A stretch of 64,000 bases of DNA from Pirellula staleyi DSM 6068. GTDB lineage: Bacteria; Planctomycetota; Planctomycetia; Pirellulales; Pirellulaceae. Below are positions 54,069 through 63,804 of the stretch, in pieces (positions within the stretch are counted from its first letter, which is position 1; the number at the start of each line of letters is the position of its first letter). Where the stretch lies: the NCBI RefSeq assembly GCF_000025185.1, contig NC_013720.1, positions 5,456,001 to 5,520,000 of the forward strand. The letters are read 5' to 3'. The notes under the pieces are model-generated. The model was not told the origin of the DNA, ran no database searches, and saw only the letters and a list, made by a program, of their open reading frames with translations. The position numbers were made by a program, and so were the translations under genes.

Positions 54069-55555
54069 CCACCTACACCAGTGGCGACCTCACCTACGAC
54101 ATGATCGTCGGGCTCGAAGTCCACGTGCAGCTGCTTACCAAAACCAAACTGTTTTGTCGCTGTAGCACCAAGTTCGGCGCCGATCCCAACACCCAAACGT
54201 GCCCCGTTTGCATCGGCATGCCCGGCACGCTTCCGGTGATGAACAAAGAGGCGTTTCGCCTCGGTCTGCGCACCGCAGTGGCGCTCGGCTGTACGATCCC
54301 CGAGTTCACCAAGTGGGATCGCAAAAACTACTACTATCCCGATCTCCCCAAGGGATATCAGATCAGTCAGTACGACCTGCCAATGTCGGCCAAAGGTCAT
54401 CTCGACATCTTTGATACCAAAGGTGAATTCGAGCCCAAGCGAGTCGGCATCACCCGCGCACATCTCGAAGAAGATGCGGGCAAAAGCCAGCACGACGAAG
54501 CTGCCGGCAAGAGCGACAGCCGCATCGATCTGAACCGCACCGGCACGCCGCTGCTCGAGATCGTAAGCGAGCCCGACATGCGCAGTCCGCGTGAAGCACG
54601 GGCCTATTTGACCGAGCTGCGATTGCTGCTGCTCTACCTCGGCGTTTCCGACTGCAACATGCAGGAAGGGAGCTTGCGCGTCGATGCGAATGTGAACATT
54701 CACATCCACACGCCCGAGGGCAAAAAAGCGACGCCAATTGTCGAGATCAAGAACCTCAACAGCTTCCGCCACATCGAGCGCGCTTTGGCCTATGAAGCCT
54801 CACGCCAACTCGAAGCGTGGCGCGAAAATGGCCGCGTGATTGGTCAGTATCCCAAGCAAACTCGCGGCTGGGACGACGCCAAAGGGATCACGCTCCCGCA
54901 GCGCGAAAAAGAAGAGTCGAGCGACTATCGCTACTTCCCTGAGCCCGATCTCTTGCCGGTGATCGTCAGGCCAGCTGAAGTCGACGAGGTGCGCAAGCAA
55001 CTTCCCGAGCTCCCTTGGGTCCTCCGCAAGCGGCTCGAGACGACGTATGGCATCACCGCTTACGATAGCGACGTGATTGTTTCGCAGCAGCGGTCGCTGG
55101 TCGACTATTATGAAACGGTCGCCAAGTTGTGCGGCGATGGCAAACGGGCGAGCAACTGGGTGACGCAAGAAGTGCTGCGCGTCCTGAACGAACAATCGAT
55201 GGAGCTCGCCGATTTTCCACTCTCGGCCGAAACATTGGCCGAGCTGGTCAAACTGATCGTCGCCGGCGATCTCGATGTCACGCGCGGCAAAGAAGTGTTC
55301 AACGACATGGTGGTGAATAAGCGATCGGTCGCTGACACCATGCAAGCGCTCGGTATTGCCAAGGTCGATCTTTCGGAGCTCGAAGCGATTTGCCGCGAGA
55401 TCGTGAGTGCGAATCCTAAGGTGGTCGCCGACGTCAAAGGTGGTAAGCAACAAGCGGTCAGTTCGCTGATTGGTCAAGCCAAGAAGCGAAACCCCAACGC
55501 CAGCCCCGCCGACGTCAAACGCATTTGCCTCGAGATCATCGAAGCCTTGCCGTAG
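54065..55555 (+). CDS. gatB: Asp/Glu-tRNA amidotransferase subunit B
   Basis: 496 residues with family motifs IVGLEVHVQLLTKTKLFC, CPVCIGMPGTLPVMN, KNYYYPDLPKGYQISQYD, SRIDLNRTGTPLLEIVSEP and the C-terminal YqeY-like tail domain. GatB binds misacylated Asp-tRNA(Asn) or Glu-tRNA(Gln), activates the side chain with ATP and transfers ammonia from GatA. ATG 54065 overlaps the gatA stop. The stop at 55553-55555 falls within the first of two palindromic repeats. Confidence 0.97.
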   Translation: MTTYTSGDLTYDMIVGLEVHVQLLTKTKLFCRCSTKFGADPNTQTCPVCIGMPGTLPVMNKEAFRLGLRTAVALGCTIPEFTKWDRKNYYYPDLPKGYQISQYDLPMSAKGHLDIFDTKGEFEPKRVGITRAHLEEDAGKSQHDEAAGKSDSRIDLNRTGTPLLEIVSEPDMRSPREARAYLTELRLLLLYLGVSDCNMQEGSLRVDANVNIHIHTPEGKKATPIVEIKNLNSFRHIERALAYEASRQLEAWRENGRVIGQYPKQTRGWDDAKGITLPQREKEESSDYRYFPEPDLLPVIVRPAEVDEVRKQLPELPWVLRKRLETTYGITAYDSDVIVSQQRSLVDYYETVAKLCGDGKRASNWVTQEVLRVLNEQSMELADFPLSAETLAELVKLIVAGDLDVTRGKEVFNDMVVNKRSVADTMQALGIAKVDLSELEAICREIVSANPKVVADVKGGKQQAVSSLIGQAKKRNPNASPADVKRICLEIIEALP

Positions 55556-55610
55556 GTCAGGCTCCCGTCTGACAGAAAAAATGGTAGGTCAGGTACTCCG
55601 TACCTGACAG
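55553..55610. repeat. Two tandem palindromic repeats (REP-like)
   Basis: Unit 1 (55553-55575) and unit 2 (55585-55610) both begin TAGGTCAGG and end CTGACAG. Unit 2 is a perfect hairpin, GTCAGGTAC-TCC-GTACCTGAC; unit 1 has an imperfect stem. Unit 1 overlaps the gatB stop. No T-run follows, so REP-like elements are more likely than terminators, though mRNA 3'-end stabilisation is possible. Confidence 0.65.
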
Positions 55611-55679
55611 AAACTTTAGCCTCTAGTTCCTGGTCCCTAGCCTCTCTCTCCCCATCGGTTTTCAAAGGCAGATGTTGTC

Positions 55680-56804
55680 ATGCGAGTAGGTCTTGTTGGT
55701 TGGCGCGGCATGGTTGGTTCGGTCCTCATGAATCGCATGGAGGCGGAAGGGGACTTCGCGCTCATCGATCCTGTTTGTTTCACGACCTCCAGCGTCGGCG
55801 CCGACGGCCCTACGCTCGGTGGGAAAGCGACTGGCAAACTGCTCGACGCCAAAGATATCGCCGCGCTCGCCAGCATGGATGCCATCATCAGCTGCCAAGG
55901 TGGCGATTACACCACCGAGATCTATCCCAAACTGCGTGAAGCGGGCTACACCGGCTACTGGATCGATGCTGCTTCGACCCTGCGGATGAAAGACAACGCC
56001 GTCATCATTCTCGATCCGGTGAACAATGCCGTGATCGACAGTGCCCTGAAGAGCGGCATCAAGGATTACGTCGGCGGTAACTGCACGGTCAGCTTGATGT
56101 TGATGGCTTGCCAAGGGCTGTTTGCTGCCGGTCTTGTCGAGTGGATGACCTCGATGACCTACCAAGCAGCATCCGGGGCAGGGGCCCAAAACATGCGCGA
56201 GCTGCTCGCTCAAATGGGAACCGCCCATGCCTGCGTTTCGTCGCTCCTCTCCGACCCAGCTTCGGCGATTCTCGAAATCGATCGCAAGGTGGCTGAAGAG
56301 CTGCGTAGCTCCGCCTTTCCGACCAAGAACTTCGGTGTGCCACTCGCTGGCAGCTTGATCCCCTGGATCGACAAAGACCTTGGCAACGGCCAGTCGAAGG
56401 AAGAATGGAAGGGGCAGGTCGAGACGAACAAGATTCTCGGCAACACCACGTCGATCATTCCGGTCGATGGCATTTGTGTCCGCATCAGCGCCATGCGTTG
56501 CCATAGCCAGGCCCTTACGATCAAACTCACCAAGGATGTGCCGATCGCCGAGATCGAAACGATGCTGGCCGCTGCGAACGAGTGGGTGAAAGTGATCCCC
56601 AACGAGCGTGAGGCGTCGATCTACGGTCTTTCGCCCGCTGCGGTCACCGGTACGCTCACCGTTCCGATCGGACGCCTGCGTAAGATCAACCTCGAGCCCT
56701 CAGCGCCAGGCCGGTTCCTCACCGCGTTCACCTGCGGCGATCAGCTCTTGTGGGGCGCTGCAGAACCACTGCGTCGCATGCTTCGAATCCTGCTCGCGCG
56801 ATAG
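55680..56804 (+). CDS. asd: Aspartate-semialdehyde dehydrogenase
   Basis: 374 residues. The NADP-binding start is [13 protein letters not shown] (4-16), active-site Cys is C135 ([10 protein letters not shown]), and the catalytic His lies in [11 protein letters not shown] near 278. It reduces aspartyl phosphate to aspartate semialdehyde for lysine/diaminopimelate, threonine and methionine synthesis. Cys135 and the length fit the Gram-negative (E. coli-like) Asd branch. No lysine riboswitch is seen upstream. Confidence 0.95.
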   Translation: MRVGLVGWRGMVGSVLMNRMEAEGDFALIDPVCFTTSSVGADGPTLGGKATGKLLDAKDIAALASMDAIISCQGGDYTTEIYPKLREAGYTGYWIDAASTLRMKDNAVIILDPVNNAVIDSALKSGIKDYVGGNCTVSLMLMACQGLFAAGLVEWMTSMTYQAASGAGAQNMRELLAQMGTAHACVSSLLSDPASAILEIDRKVAEELRSSAFPTKNFGVPLAGSLIPWIDKDLGNGQSKEEWKGQVETNKILGNTTSIIPVDGICVRISAMRCHSQALTIKLTKDVPIAEIETMLAAANEWVKVIPNEREASIYGLSPAAVTGTLTVPIGRLRKINLEPSAPGRFLTAFTCGDQLLWGAAEPLRRMLRILLAR

Positions 56805-56816
56805 TTTCGTGGTCTC

Positions 56817-57674
56817 ATGCGTACGTTCAAACTCACGCTCGCCTACGACGGCACCAACTTTGGTGGTTGGCAATGGCAGCCGAATCGACGTACCGTACAA
56901 GACGAGCTTGAAAAAGCGGTCGAAACCATCACGGGAGTTCGCTCCCGTTTCGTCGCCAGCGGCCGCACCGATGCGGGCGTGCATGCCCTCGGGCAAGTGG
57001 CAGCCTTCTCGTCGGAAACCGGTATCGATCCGGCGGGTCTCCTGAAGGGACTGAATGCCAAAGTCCCGGACGACATCTTCATTTTTGATGTCGTGGAAGT
57101 TCCGCTGGCGTTTCATCCGATCCGAGATGCGGTGCGTAAGCGTTATCGTTACGTGGTGCAAGATGGTCCGCTACGTGACATTTTCGATCGTCAGTATGCG
57201 TGGCATGTGCGACAGCCGCTCGACGAGCAGGCGATGCTCGAAGCTTCACGACTACTGCTCGGGGAGCATGATTTTGCCAGCTTTCAAACGAGTGGCTCAT
57301 CGCGGCTAACGACCGAGCGAAACGTGCTCGACATCAGCGTCGAACGGGTCGATGGAGCGCGGACGAGTCGCGTGCATGTGGAAGTGGAGGCTGACGGCTT
57401 TCTGTTCAACATGGTGCGAAATATCGTCGGCACGCTGGTGGAAGTGGGGAAGGGGACGCGCCCCGTGGCATGGACCCGAGAGGTGCTCGAGTCGCGCGAT
57501 CGACGCCGTGCTGGGATGACCGCTCCGGCGCAAGGGCTTTTCATGATCGGCGTGCACTACGACGCCGATTCGACTAGCATGGAGCGAGTTGCTCCGTCGG
57601 CAGATCCGCGCAACCTGCAAGGGCTCGGGGTGCGTGTTATGGGACAGCCGATCGCGGCCGACGAACAGGAGTAG
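56817..57674 (+). CDS. truA: tRNA pseudouridine(38-40) synthase TruA
   Basis: 285 residues. The catalytic aspartate is D52 in GRTDAGVHALGQ; AYDGTNFGGWQWQP and NMVRNIVGTLVEVG are also family motifs. It forms pseudouridine at positions 38-40 of the tRNA anticodon stem. ATG 56817 is 12 bp after asd, so the two are probably co-transcribed. A C-terminal extension of about 25 residues is not conserved. Confidence 0.95.
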   Translation: MRTFKLTLAYDGTNFGGWQWQPNRRTVQDELEKAVETITGVRSRFVASGRTDAGVHALGQVAAFSSETGIDPAGLLKGLNAKVPDDIFIFDVVEVPLAFHPIRDAVRKRYRYVVQDGPLRDIFDRQYAWHVRQPLDEQAMLEASRLLLGEHDFASFQTSGSSRLTTERNVLDISVERVDGARTSRVHVEVEADGFLFNMVRNIVGTLVEVGKGTRPVAWTREVLESRDRRRAGMTAPAQGLFMIGVHYDADSTSMERVAPSADPRNLQGLGVRVMGQPIAADEQE

Positions 57675-57682
57675 CTCGTTCG

Positions 57683-58849
57683 ATGCGTGTTTGCCATATC
57701 ATCACGCGTATGATCGTCGGCGGCGCGCAAGAGAACACGCTCTACAACTGCCGCGATCTGATCGAGCAGTATCACGACGACGTGCTGCTGCTCACAGGCC
57801 CATCGCTTGGCCCCGAAGGGAGCTTACTGGAGCAGGGGAGGGGAGTTGCGGTTCCGACCGAGGTAATCCCTTCGCTCCGCCGCTCGATCCACCCGTGGCA
57901 CGACCTGCAAGCCTACCGCGCGATTCGCCGCTCGCTCGCGCGCTACCGGCCTGACGTTGTGCATACGCACTCGGCCAAGGCTGGCATTCTCGGACGCTTT
58001 GCAGCCTGGTCGCTGGGGATTCCGGCGATCGTGCATACGGTGCATGGTGCGCCGTTTTATCCCACGCAGTCGTATGTCACCCGCACGTTCTATCAGATGT
58101 GCGAGCGGAGCGCGGCCCGGCGCTGCCACGCGCTCATCAGCGTCGCCGATGCAATGACCGACCTGATGGTCGATGCCAAGATTGCTCCGCGAGAAAAGTT
58201 CACCACCATCTCGAGTGGCATGGAAGTCGAGCCACTCCTGAAGGCCCAGCAGCATCGGGCTCGCCGACGAAAAGAACTGGGGCTCACCGACAGCGATATT
58301 GTGATCGGCAAGATCGCGCGGCTGTTCGAGCTCAAAGGACACGACGACGTCATCGCTGCTGCCCGGCGCGTGGTCGCGCAAGCTCCTCAGGTAAAATTTC
58401 TGTTCGTCGGTGATGGTATCTTGCGGCAGTCGCTCGAACAGCAGATCGCCGCAGCAGGGCTCACGAAGCATTTTCTGTTTACCGGTCTGGTTCCCCCCTC
58501 GACGATTCCTGAGCAAATTGCAGCGATGGATTTGCTGGTGCATGCCAGTTTGCGGGAAGGGCTCGCGCGGGCGTTGCCGCAAGCCTTGATCGCGGGGATT
58601 CCGGTGGTGAGCTACGACATCGATGGCGCGCGGGAAGTGACGCTCCACGATCAAACCGGTTACCTCATCGCGCCGCGCGACGTCGACGCCCTGGCAACGG
58701 CGCTTCTGCGGCTCGCTAGCGACGAAAATCTCCGCCGTAAACTGGGCCAGCATGGTCAGCAGCGATTTGCCGACCAGTTTCGCCACGAAACGATGACCCG
58801 CAGCATCCGCGAGCTTTACGAGCGCGTTTTAGCCACGAATCGCCCGTGA
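57683..58849 (+). CDS. Glycosyltransferase, family 4 (GT-B)
   Basis: 388 residues. N-terminal Rossmann-like part with RMIVGGAQENTLYNC, HTHSAKAGILGRFAAWSLG and HTVHGAPFYPTQ; C-terminal donor-binding part with IGKIARLFELKGHDDVI, FLFVGDGILR and the E-x7-E-like stretch HASLREGLARALPQALIAG. This is the GT4 pattern of sugar transferases for glycolipids and polysaccharides. Acceptor and sugar unknown. AGGAG is about 11 nt before ATG 57683; the gap from truA is 8 bp. Confidence 0.88.
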   Translation: MRVCHIITRMIVGGAQENTLYNCRDLIEQYHDDVLLLTGPSLGPEGSLLEQGRGVAVPTEVIPSLRRSIHPWHDLQAYRAIRRSLARYRPDVVHTHSAKAGILGRFAAWSLGIPAIVHTVHGAPFYPTQSYVTRTFYQMCERSAARRCHALISVADAMTDLMVDAKIAPREKFTTISSGMEVEPLLKAQQHRARRRKELGLTDSDIVIGKIARLFELKGHDDVIAAARRVVAQAPQVKFLFVGDGILRQSLEQQIAAAGLTKHFLFTGLVPPSTIPEQIAAMDLLVHASLREGLARALPQALIAGIPVVSYDIDGAREVTLHDQTGYLIAPRDVDALATALLRLASDENLRRKLGQHGQQRFADQFRHETMTRSIRELYERVLATNRP

Positions 58850-58994
58850 ATTCCCCCTGCCAAATCGTCCCGGAAGAGCAGGGGAGGGGACGGCCGTTGG
58901 TCTTTCCCCTGCCGAGCCGCTGAAGTAGACTACAGTTGTTTGGAATTTGCCGATTTTACGGCCGTTTCAGCCTCTCCATCGGGATACTTTTGCC

Positions 58995-59891
58995 GTGACA
59001 CGCCCTCGCGACTTTCTTGGATCGTACCGACTGGTGCGCCTGATTCGCGTAGGCCACACCACCCAAGTTTGGGAAGCGGCGAAGACCGACGATACTGTTC
59101 GCTACGTGCTTAAAGTGCTGATTCCCGACCTGCGTAAAAATCGCGAAGAAGTCGCTCAGCTGAAGCAAGAGTTCGAAGTCGGCAAGGGACTCAAACACCC
59201 TAACGTCATCAAGATCTACGAGTTCAACACCGACGGCGAAGTGCCGTACCTGGTGATGGAACACTTCGAGCATCCCAACTTAAAGCTGCTGCTCCGGGCT
59301 GGTCCACAGCCGATCGCTTACCTCACCAACCCGATCATCGAGCAGTCGGCCGAAGCGCTCTTTTATCTGCATAGCGAAGGGTGGATCCATCGCGACGTGA
59401 AGCCCGATAACTTCCTGGTCTCCGACGACGGAACGGTGAAGCTGATCGACTTTGCGATCTCGCAAAAGCAGAAGAAGGGGATCGCCGCGCTGCTGAATCG
59501 CTGGAACAAAGTGCAGGGGACTCGCAGCTACATGTCGCCGGAGCAGATCCGAGGACAGAATCTCGACCCCCGTGCCGATATCTACAGCTTCGGCTGTGTG
59601 CTGTTCGAACTTCTCAGTGGCAAAGCGCCGTTCACAGGCGATTCGGCGAACGATCTGCTGAACAAGCATCTCTACGCTTCGATCCCGAGTGTGCAAGCTC
59701 ACAACGACAACGTCACTCCCGAGTTCGCCGCGCTGATTCGCAAGATGATGTCGAAGGTGCGCGACGAGCGTCCCCCGACGATGTGGGAGTTCCTCAAGGC
59801 ATTCCGCAACATGCGTGTCTTGAAGCAGATTCCTAAACCACCTGCTGTTCGTGCTCTGCCGAAAGACGAACGCAAAACCTTTAATACCTAA
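58995..59891 (+). CDS. Serine/threonine protein kinase (Hanks type, divergent)
   Basis: 298 residues from GTG 58995 (VTRPRDFLGSYRLV); an in-frame TTG at 58947 is less likely. Catalytic features: K40 in YVLKVL, HRDVKPDN at 132-139, metal-binding D152 and GTRSYMSPEQIRG. Two departures from canonical kinases: the glycine-rich loop is reduced to RVGHTTQVW and DFG is DFA (152-154). It lacks a membrane segment and sensor domain, so it is a cytosolic stand-alone kinase. The next gene is accA, 125 bp on. Confidence 0.88.
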   Translation: MTRPRDFLGSYRLVRLIRVGHTTQVWEAAKTDDTVRYVLKVLIPDLRKNREEVAQLKQEFEVGKGLKHPNVIKIYEFNTDGEVPYLVMEHFEHPNLKLLLRAGPQPIAYLTNPIIEQSAEALFYLHSEGWIHRDVKPDNFLVSDDGTVKLIDFAISQKQKKGIAALLNRWNKVQGTRSYMSPEQIRGQNLDPRADIYSFGCVLFELLSGKAPFTGDSANDLLNKHLYASIPSVQAHNDNVTPEFAALIRKMMSKVRDERPPTMWEFLKAFRNMRVLKQIPKPPAVRALPKDERKTFNT

Positions 59892-60016
59892 GTTTGTTTA
59901 CAGCGTACTTCCTCGCTTAACGACTCTGTGCACCATGACACCGACAGCGGCCCACGGAAGGGGCCCCGGATCATTCGGGACCAAGTCAGCGCGGGAACCG
60001 CTTGGGAGATTGCTTG

Positions 60017-61030
60017 ATGTCGACTGCTAGTAGCAACACAGCGCCGGGGCTCGATTTCGAACAGCCTCTTTTGGAACTCGAGGCCCGTCGTCGCGCGCTC
60101 GAGCAACTCACTACGCGCACGCCGGAAGAAGAGGAAGAACTCCGTCAAGTCCGCCGAGCCTGGGCCGATACTACCGCGAAGGTGTATGCCGAGCTCACTC
60201 CTTGGCAGGTGGTGCAAGTGGCGCGGCACAAGGACCGCCCTTATACGGCCGACTACGTTTCGCTCGTCTTTGAAGACTTTGTCGAACTGCACGGCGACCG
60301 ACGTTTCGGCGACGATCGAGCGATCCTCACCGGATTTGCTCGTCTCGATCAGTACAAAGTGCTGGTGGTCGGCCATCAAAAGGGACGCACTTACAAGGAC
60401 CGCACCGCCTGCTATTTCGGCTGTGCCCATCCCGAGGGCTATCGCAAAGCGATCCTCAAAATGAAGATGGCCGAGAAGTACGGCATCCCGGTCATTTGCC
60501 TCATCGATACGCCTGGTGCCTATCCCGGTATCGGCGCTGAAGAACGTGGCCAGTCGCAGGCCATTGCCGAAAACATGTACGAGATGTCACGACTCAAAAC
60601 ACCGATCATTTGCGTCGTCATCGGCGAAGGTGGCAGCGGTGGTGCACTCGGCATCGGTGTGGGCGATCGCGTTGCGATGCTGCAATACTCGTACTACTCG
60701 GTCATCAGCCCTGAAGGATGTGCTGGCATTCTGTGGAAGAGCCATCAGTATGCCGAACTTGCCGCTCAAGCGCTCAAGTTCACGTCGAACCATCTGTCGC
60801 GACTCGGCGTGGTCGATCAAGTGATCGAAGAACCGCTAGGTGGCGCTCATCGCGATCATCATCAAACCGCATCGCGGCTGAAGCAGTACCTGCTCCGTTC
60901 GCTCCGTGAACTCACCATGCAGACTCCCGATCAGCTGGTCGATAGTCGCTACGAAAAGTTTCGTCGCATCGGTGTCTTTTTGGAAGAGGCTCCTCAGCTC
61001 GCTTCGGCCAATGGAGTGCCGCAGGAATAG
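60017..61030 (+). CDS. accA: Acetyl-CoA carboxylase carboxyltransferase subunit alpha
   Basis: 337 residues from ATG 60017, with GGGAG 8 nt upstream (ATG is preferred over the in-frame TTG at 60002). Family motifs: FEDFVELHGDRRFGDD, LIDTPGAYPGIGAEERGQ, the glycine-rich GEGGSGGALGIGVGD and CAGILWKS. With AccD it transfers the carboxyl group from biotin to acetyl-CoA, the first committed step of fatty acid synthesis. accD, accB and accC are not in the window. Confidence 0.96.
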   Translation: MSTASSNTAPGLDFEQPLLELEARRRALEQLTTRTPEEEEELRQVRRAWADTTAKVYAELTPWQVVQVARHKDRPYTADYVSLVFEDFVELHGDRRFGDDRAILTGFARLDQYKVLVVGHQKGRTYKDRTACYFGCAHPEGYRKAILKMKMAEKYGIPVICLIDTPGAYPGIGAEERGQSQAIAENMYEMSRLKTPIICVVIGEGGSGGALGIGVGDRVAMLQYSYYSVISPEGCAGILWKSHQYAELAAQALKFTSNHLSRLGVVDQVIEEPLGGAHRDHHQTASRLKQYLLRSLRELTMQTPDQLVDSRYEKFRRIGVFLEEAPQLASANGVPQE

Positions 61031-61062
61031 CAGGCAGTAAAGAGCGGACAGTAAAAGAGGCG

Positions 61063-61083
61063 CGCACGAAACTCTTTCGTGCG
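61063..61083. other. Hairpin between convergent accA and secretion ATPase
   Basis: CGCACGAAA-CTC-TTTCGTGCG is a perfect 9-bp stem without a T-run on either side. It lies between convergent stops and may be a weak terminator or mRNA 3'-end structure. Confidence 0.55.
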
Positions 61084-61117
61084 TAAAATCGCATGTCTCA
61101 GTAGCCGTTCGACTTGG

Positions 61118-62401
61118 CTATGCCACCCCTTCTCCTGCGGGCAAGATGCGCTGCATCTCTTCGAATGTCGTGAGCCCCTGCGCAATCTTCAGCAGCGCAG
61201 CGCGGCGAAAGTCGACCATCCCCTCCTCGAGTGCCTTCTGATGTAGCTCGCGCGCGGGGCGTGTCGCCAAAACCATCCCCCGCAGCGCCGGACTCAACGC
61301 CAGGATCTCGAACACCCCTGTTCGGCCGTCGTAGCCTCCATCGGGCCCCTCGCCAGCGGCGAAGGGAGTCACAGCTTCGGGCGATTCGAGCCACGGACGA
61401 ACCTCATCGAAGACGCTCGGCTGTGGTGCGACTTCTAGCGGCCGTCGACTCTTCGTCGATAAGGTGCGCATCAGCCGCTGCCCAATCACCGCGAGCATCG
61501 AGGTGCACAGGAAATAGGGGGATACTCCCAAACTGAGCAAGCTTTGCACGGCGCCCGCTGCAGTAGCGCTATGCAGCGTCGCAAACATCAACTGACCACT
61601 ATTCGCCGCGCGCACTGCAGTATCCGCCGTCATCTGGTCGCGCACTTCACCGATCATGATGACGTCGGGCCCTTGCCGCATCACTCCTCGAAGCATCTCG
61701 GCAAAATCAGCGCCACCACTCGTAGAAGTGGCCTCAACTTGCGTTTGATGGAGCCCTGGTACCGAGTATTCAATAGGGTCTTCGATCGTATGAATCTTGC
61801 GATGGCCATTATTCAAATGATGCAGGCAGGCATATAAGGTGGTCGTCTTTCCGCACCCTGTCGAACCGGTAATTAAAAAGAGACCGCTGTTGGCATGGAG
61901 CATACTTTTTAAGGTCGCGAGCTGAGGTCCTACAAACCCCAGCGAGTCGATCTGTCGCAAGTGCGAGTCGCGATCGAGGAGTCGCATTGCCAGGCTTTCG
62001 CCATACAAGGTCGGAATCGTGTTAAGTCGCAGATCTAAATGGCTTCCATCCCCAAGACGCACGACCCAGCGCCCATCTTGGGGATGACGTTTCTCGCCAA
62101 ACTTGAGTCGCGCCATGGCTCGGATGTGGGCGATGCAGCGCAGCCCCAGATCGACAGGAAAGACAGCCATCCGCTCGACGATTCCCAGATGCCGCACACT
62201 AGCGGTGACATCGTGCTCGTTACACGAGAGAAACAGATCGCTCACGCGCAGCTGAGCAGCGTGATTCACCAGCATCGTGACGACTTGTTCGGGCGCGAGC
62301 CCCTTCTCTTCCCAGGGAATGGTGAGTTCGACAGCGTGGTGAAACACCTTCGCGGGCGAGGCACGGTGATTCGCAGAAGGTGCGTCGGCGAACGTCGTCA
62401 T
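61118..62401 (-). CDS. Type II secretion / type IV pilus assembly ATPase (GspE/PilB family)
   Basis: 427 residues. Walker A GSTGCGKTT at 179-187, Asp box TIEDPIE (205-211), Walker B PDVIMIGEVRD (245-255), His box FATLHS (273-278). It powers assembly of a pseudopilus or pilus from the cytosolic face. The tetracysteine zinc motif that usual GspE/PilB carry in the C-terminal domain is replaced by a Cys-free stretch (RTLSTKSRRPLEVAPQ), and the length is short for PilB with a full N-terminal domain. The nearest pilin-like gene is 14 kb away at 46.4-47.8 kb. Confidence 0.9.
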   Translation of the reverse strand: MTTFADAPSANHRASPAKVFHHAVELTIPWEEKGLAPEQVVTMLVNHAAQLRVSDLFLSCNEHDVTASVRHLGIVERMAVFPVDLGLRCIAHIRAMARLKFGEKRHPQDGRWVVRLGDGSHLDLRLNTIPTLYGESLAMRLLDRDSHLRQIDSLGFVGPQLATLKSMLHANSGLFLITGSTGCGKTTTLYACLHHLNNGHRKIHTIEDPIEYSVPGLHQTQVEATSTSGGADFAEMLRGVMRQGPDVIMIGEVRDQMTADTAVRAANSGQLMFATLHSATAAGAVQSLLSLGVSPYFLCTSMLAVIGQRLMRTLSTKSRRPLEVAPQPSVFDEVRPWLESPEAVTPFAAGEGPDGGYDGRTGVFEILALSPALRGMVLATRPARELHQKALEEGMVDFRRAALLKIAQGLTTFEEMQRILPAGEGVA

Positions 62402-63804
62402 GACATGGTTCCCAGGTGGTTATCCAAAGCCGAAAAATCAGAGTTAAAGATCCAGAGTTGTCGTTCGTAGTGGACTGACTCGGCGAGCTACGGAGCAGGC
62501 TCGACGAGCCAGCGTGCCGAGCCACTTGCGGTGCGTCCCCCTGCTGCTCAGCACTAGCGGCGGCGATGTTCGGCGCGCAGCATCGAAGCACTCGCGGCCA
62601 GCGCGTTTAGTCGCGGCGAAAGGTTCGATGGCGGTAGCGGCAATCACTCGGCGCTCCCTGGTGACTCGATGCGAATGCTTCACAAATAGAAAAGGAGGTT
62701 CAGCGCCACGAGGCTGATGAGCCTGCGGACATGAGAACCGAATTGGTGCAGCGAGGCGTTAGGAACTTGTGAACCTTGCATGAAATTGCGACGGCCCCCA
62801 GGACTGAAGCTGCGTCTTCTGAAGGGGACCGAGGGATGCCAGAGCAGGGGAGCGCGCGCGAAACTCGGCTGTCCGAAAACACTGCTCGCGATAACTACTC
62901 AGCGACACCTGTCCAAGCAACTTGACCATCAGATGGCGATGCCGACTGGCGAGATAGCACCATCCGATCCCGGGTCGATTTTGAGCGAACTTGGCAGGGG
63001 GGCGCAGCAAAAACTGACGAGCCTTGGCAGCCGATTTGGAGAGCGTTTTTTATCGCCGCTGGGAGCGATCCGAAGAGAGTCGCGAAACGACGCCGAAGCG
63101 CAGCGCAATCAGTCGCCTGGCGCGACAGCCGCCGTGCTGCTCGAGCGACCACATCGCACAGCTGACCGATGCCTGCATCCACGAAGCCAGCAGCCCCGAA
63201 ACAACGCGCCCAAAACTCTCACCAAGCCCATCAGCAGCCGAGAGGAGAGCCCCCCCGGAAACCTGCCAGTAACGTCCGATAATGTTTCTTATGTCCGGTT
63301 TTGGCCTCAAAAAGCCCTAGGAATACGCAGAATCCGGATCTTGGGCAAAAACAGGCTTCCCTCCCCGGCTCAGCGAGCCAGCAGCGTTTCCATCGATAGT
63401 TCGGCAAGTGACGCAGCAGCGAAGTAAGCAGCGCGAAACTTGGCGCACCGGTGGTCTGCTGCGCCTCAGCCGATCGATTCACCACGGCGGCAGCGCGAGA
63501 CAAAACTGCGGCGCATGTGGCGCGAAAATCGGCGAAAGAAAACTGCTCGCCGGGCGCGAAAAAGTGAGTCTTGCGCGGTCCGAAAATCGGGGCCGAGCCC
63601 CCTGCTCCCATCATCGCTTCAGGTGGTGCCTCCGGACGGATGCTTGGCCGGTACTCGAGGTCTCGAATCACGCCTCACACCACGCGGCTGTCACCACCTT
63701 CTGGCGTGGCCTCTGAAACCGGCAACAGCCCCCTGCCTTGTCATGCAGCTGTGCTACCCGAGACCGCGATGCTGAAAGATTGCCACGACCGATGGATCAC
63801 AAAC
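62402..63804. other. Gene-poor interval, about 1.4 kb
   Basis: Several open frames exist on both strands, the longest 215 residues at 62780-63427, but none has a hydrophobic, motif or codon pattern like the neighbours. The minus-strand frame 63050-63310 (86 aa) is the least unlikely. The interval holds one GAGCAGGGG on each strand (62842-62850, and 63599-63607 minus). Confidence 0.45.

Noticed and set aside
63050-63310. 86-residue minus-strand frame that looks somewhat protein-like
   Set aside because: No RBS, no family signature and odd codons at its start; noted but not called.
62780-63427. 215-residue plus-strand frame
   Set aside because: Composition is Arg/Ser/Pro-rich with no motif, and the frame's codon use is unlike the flanking genes.
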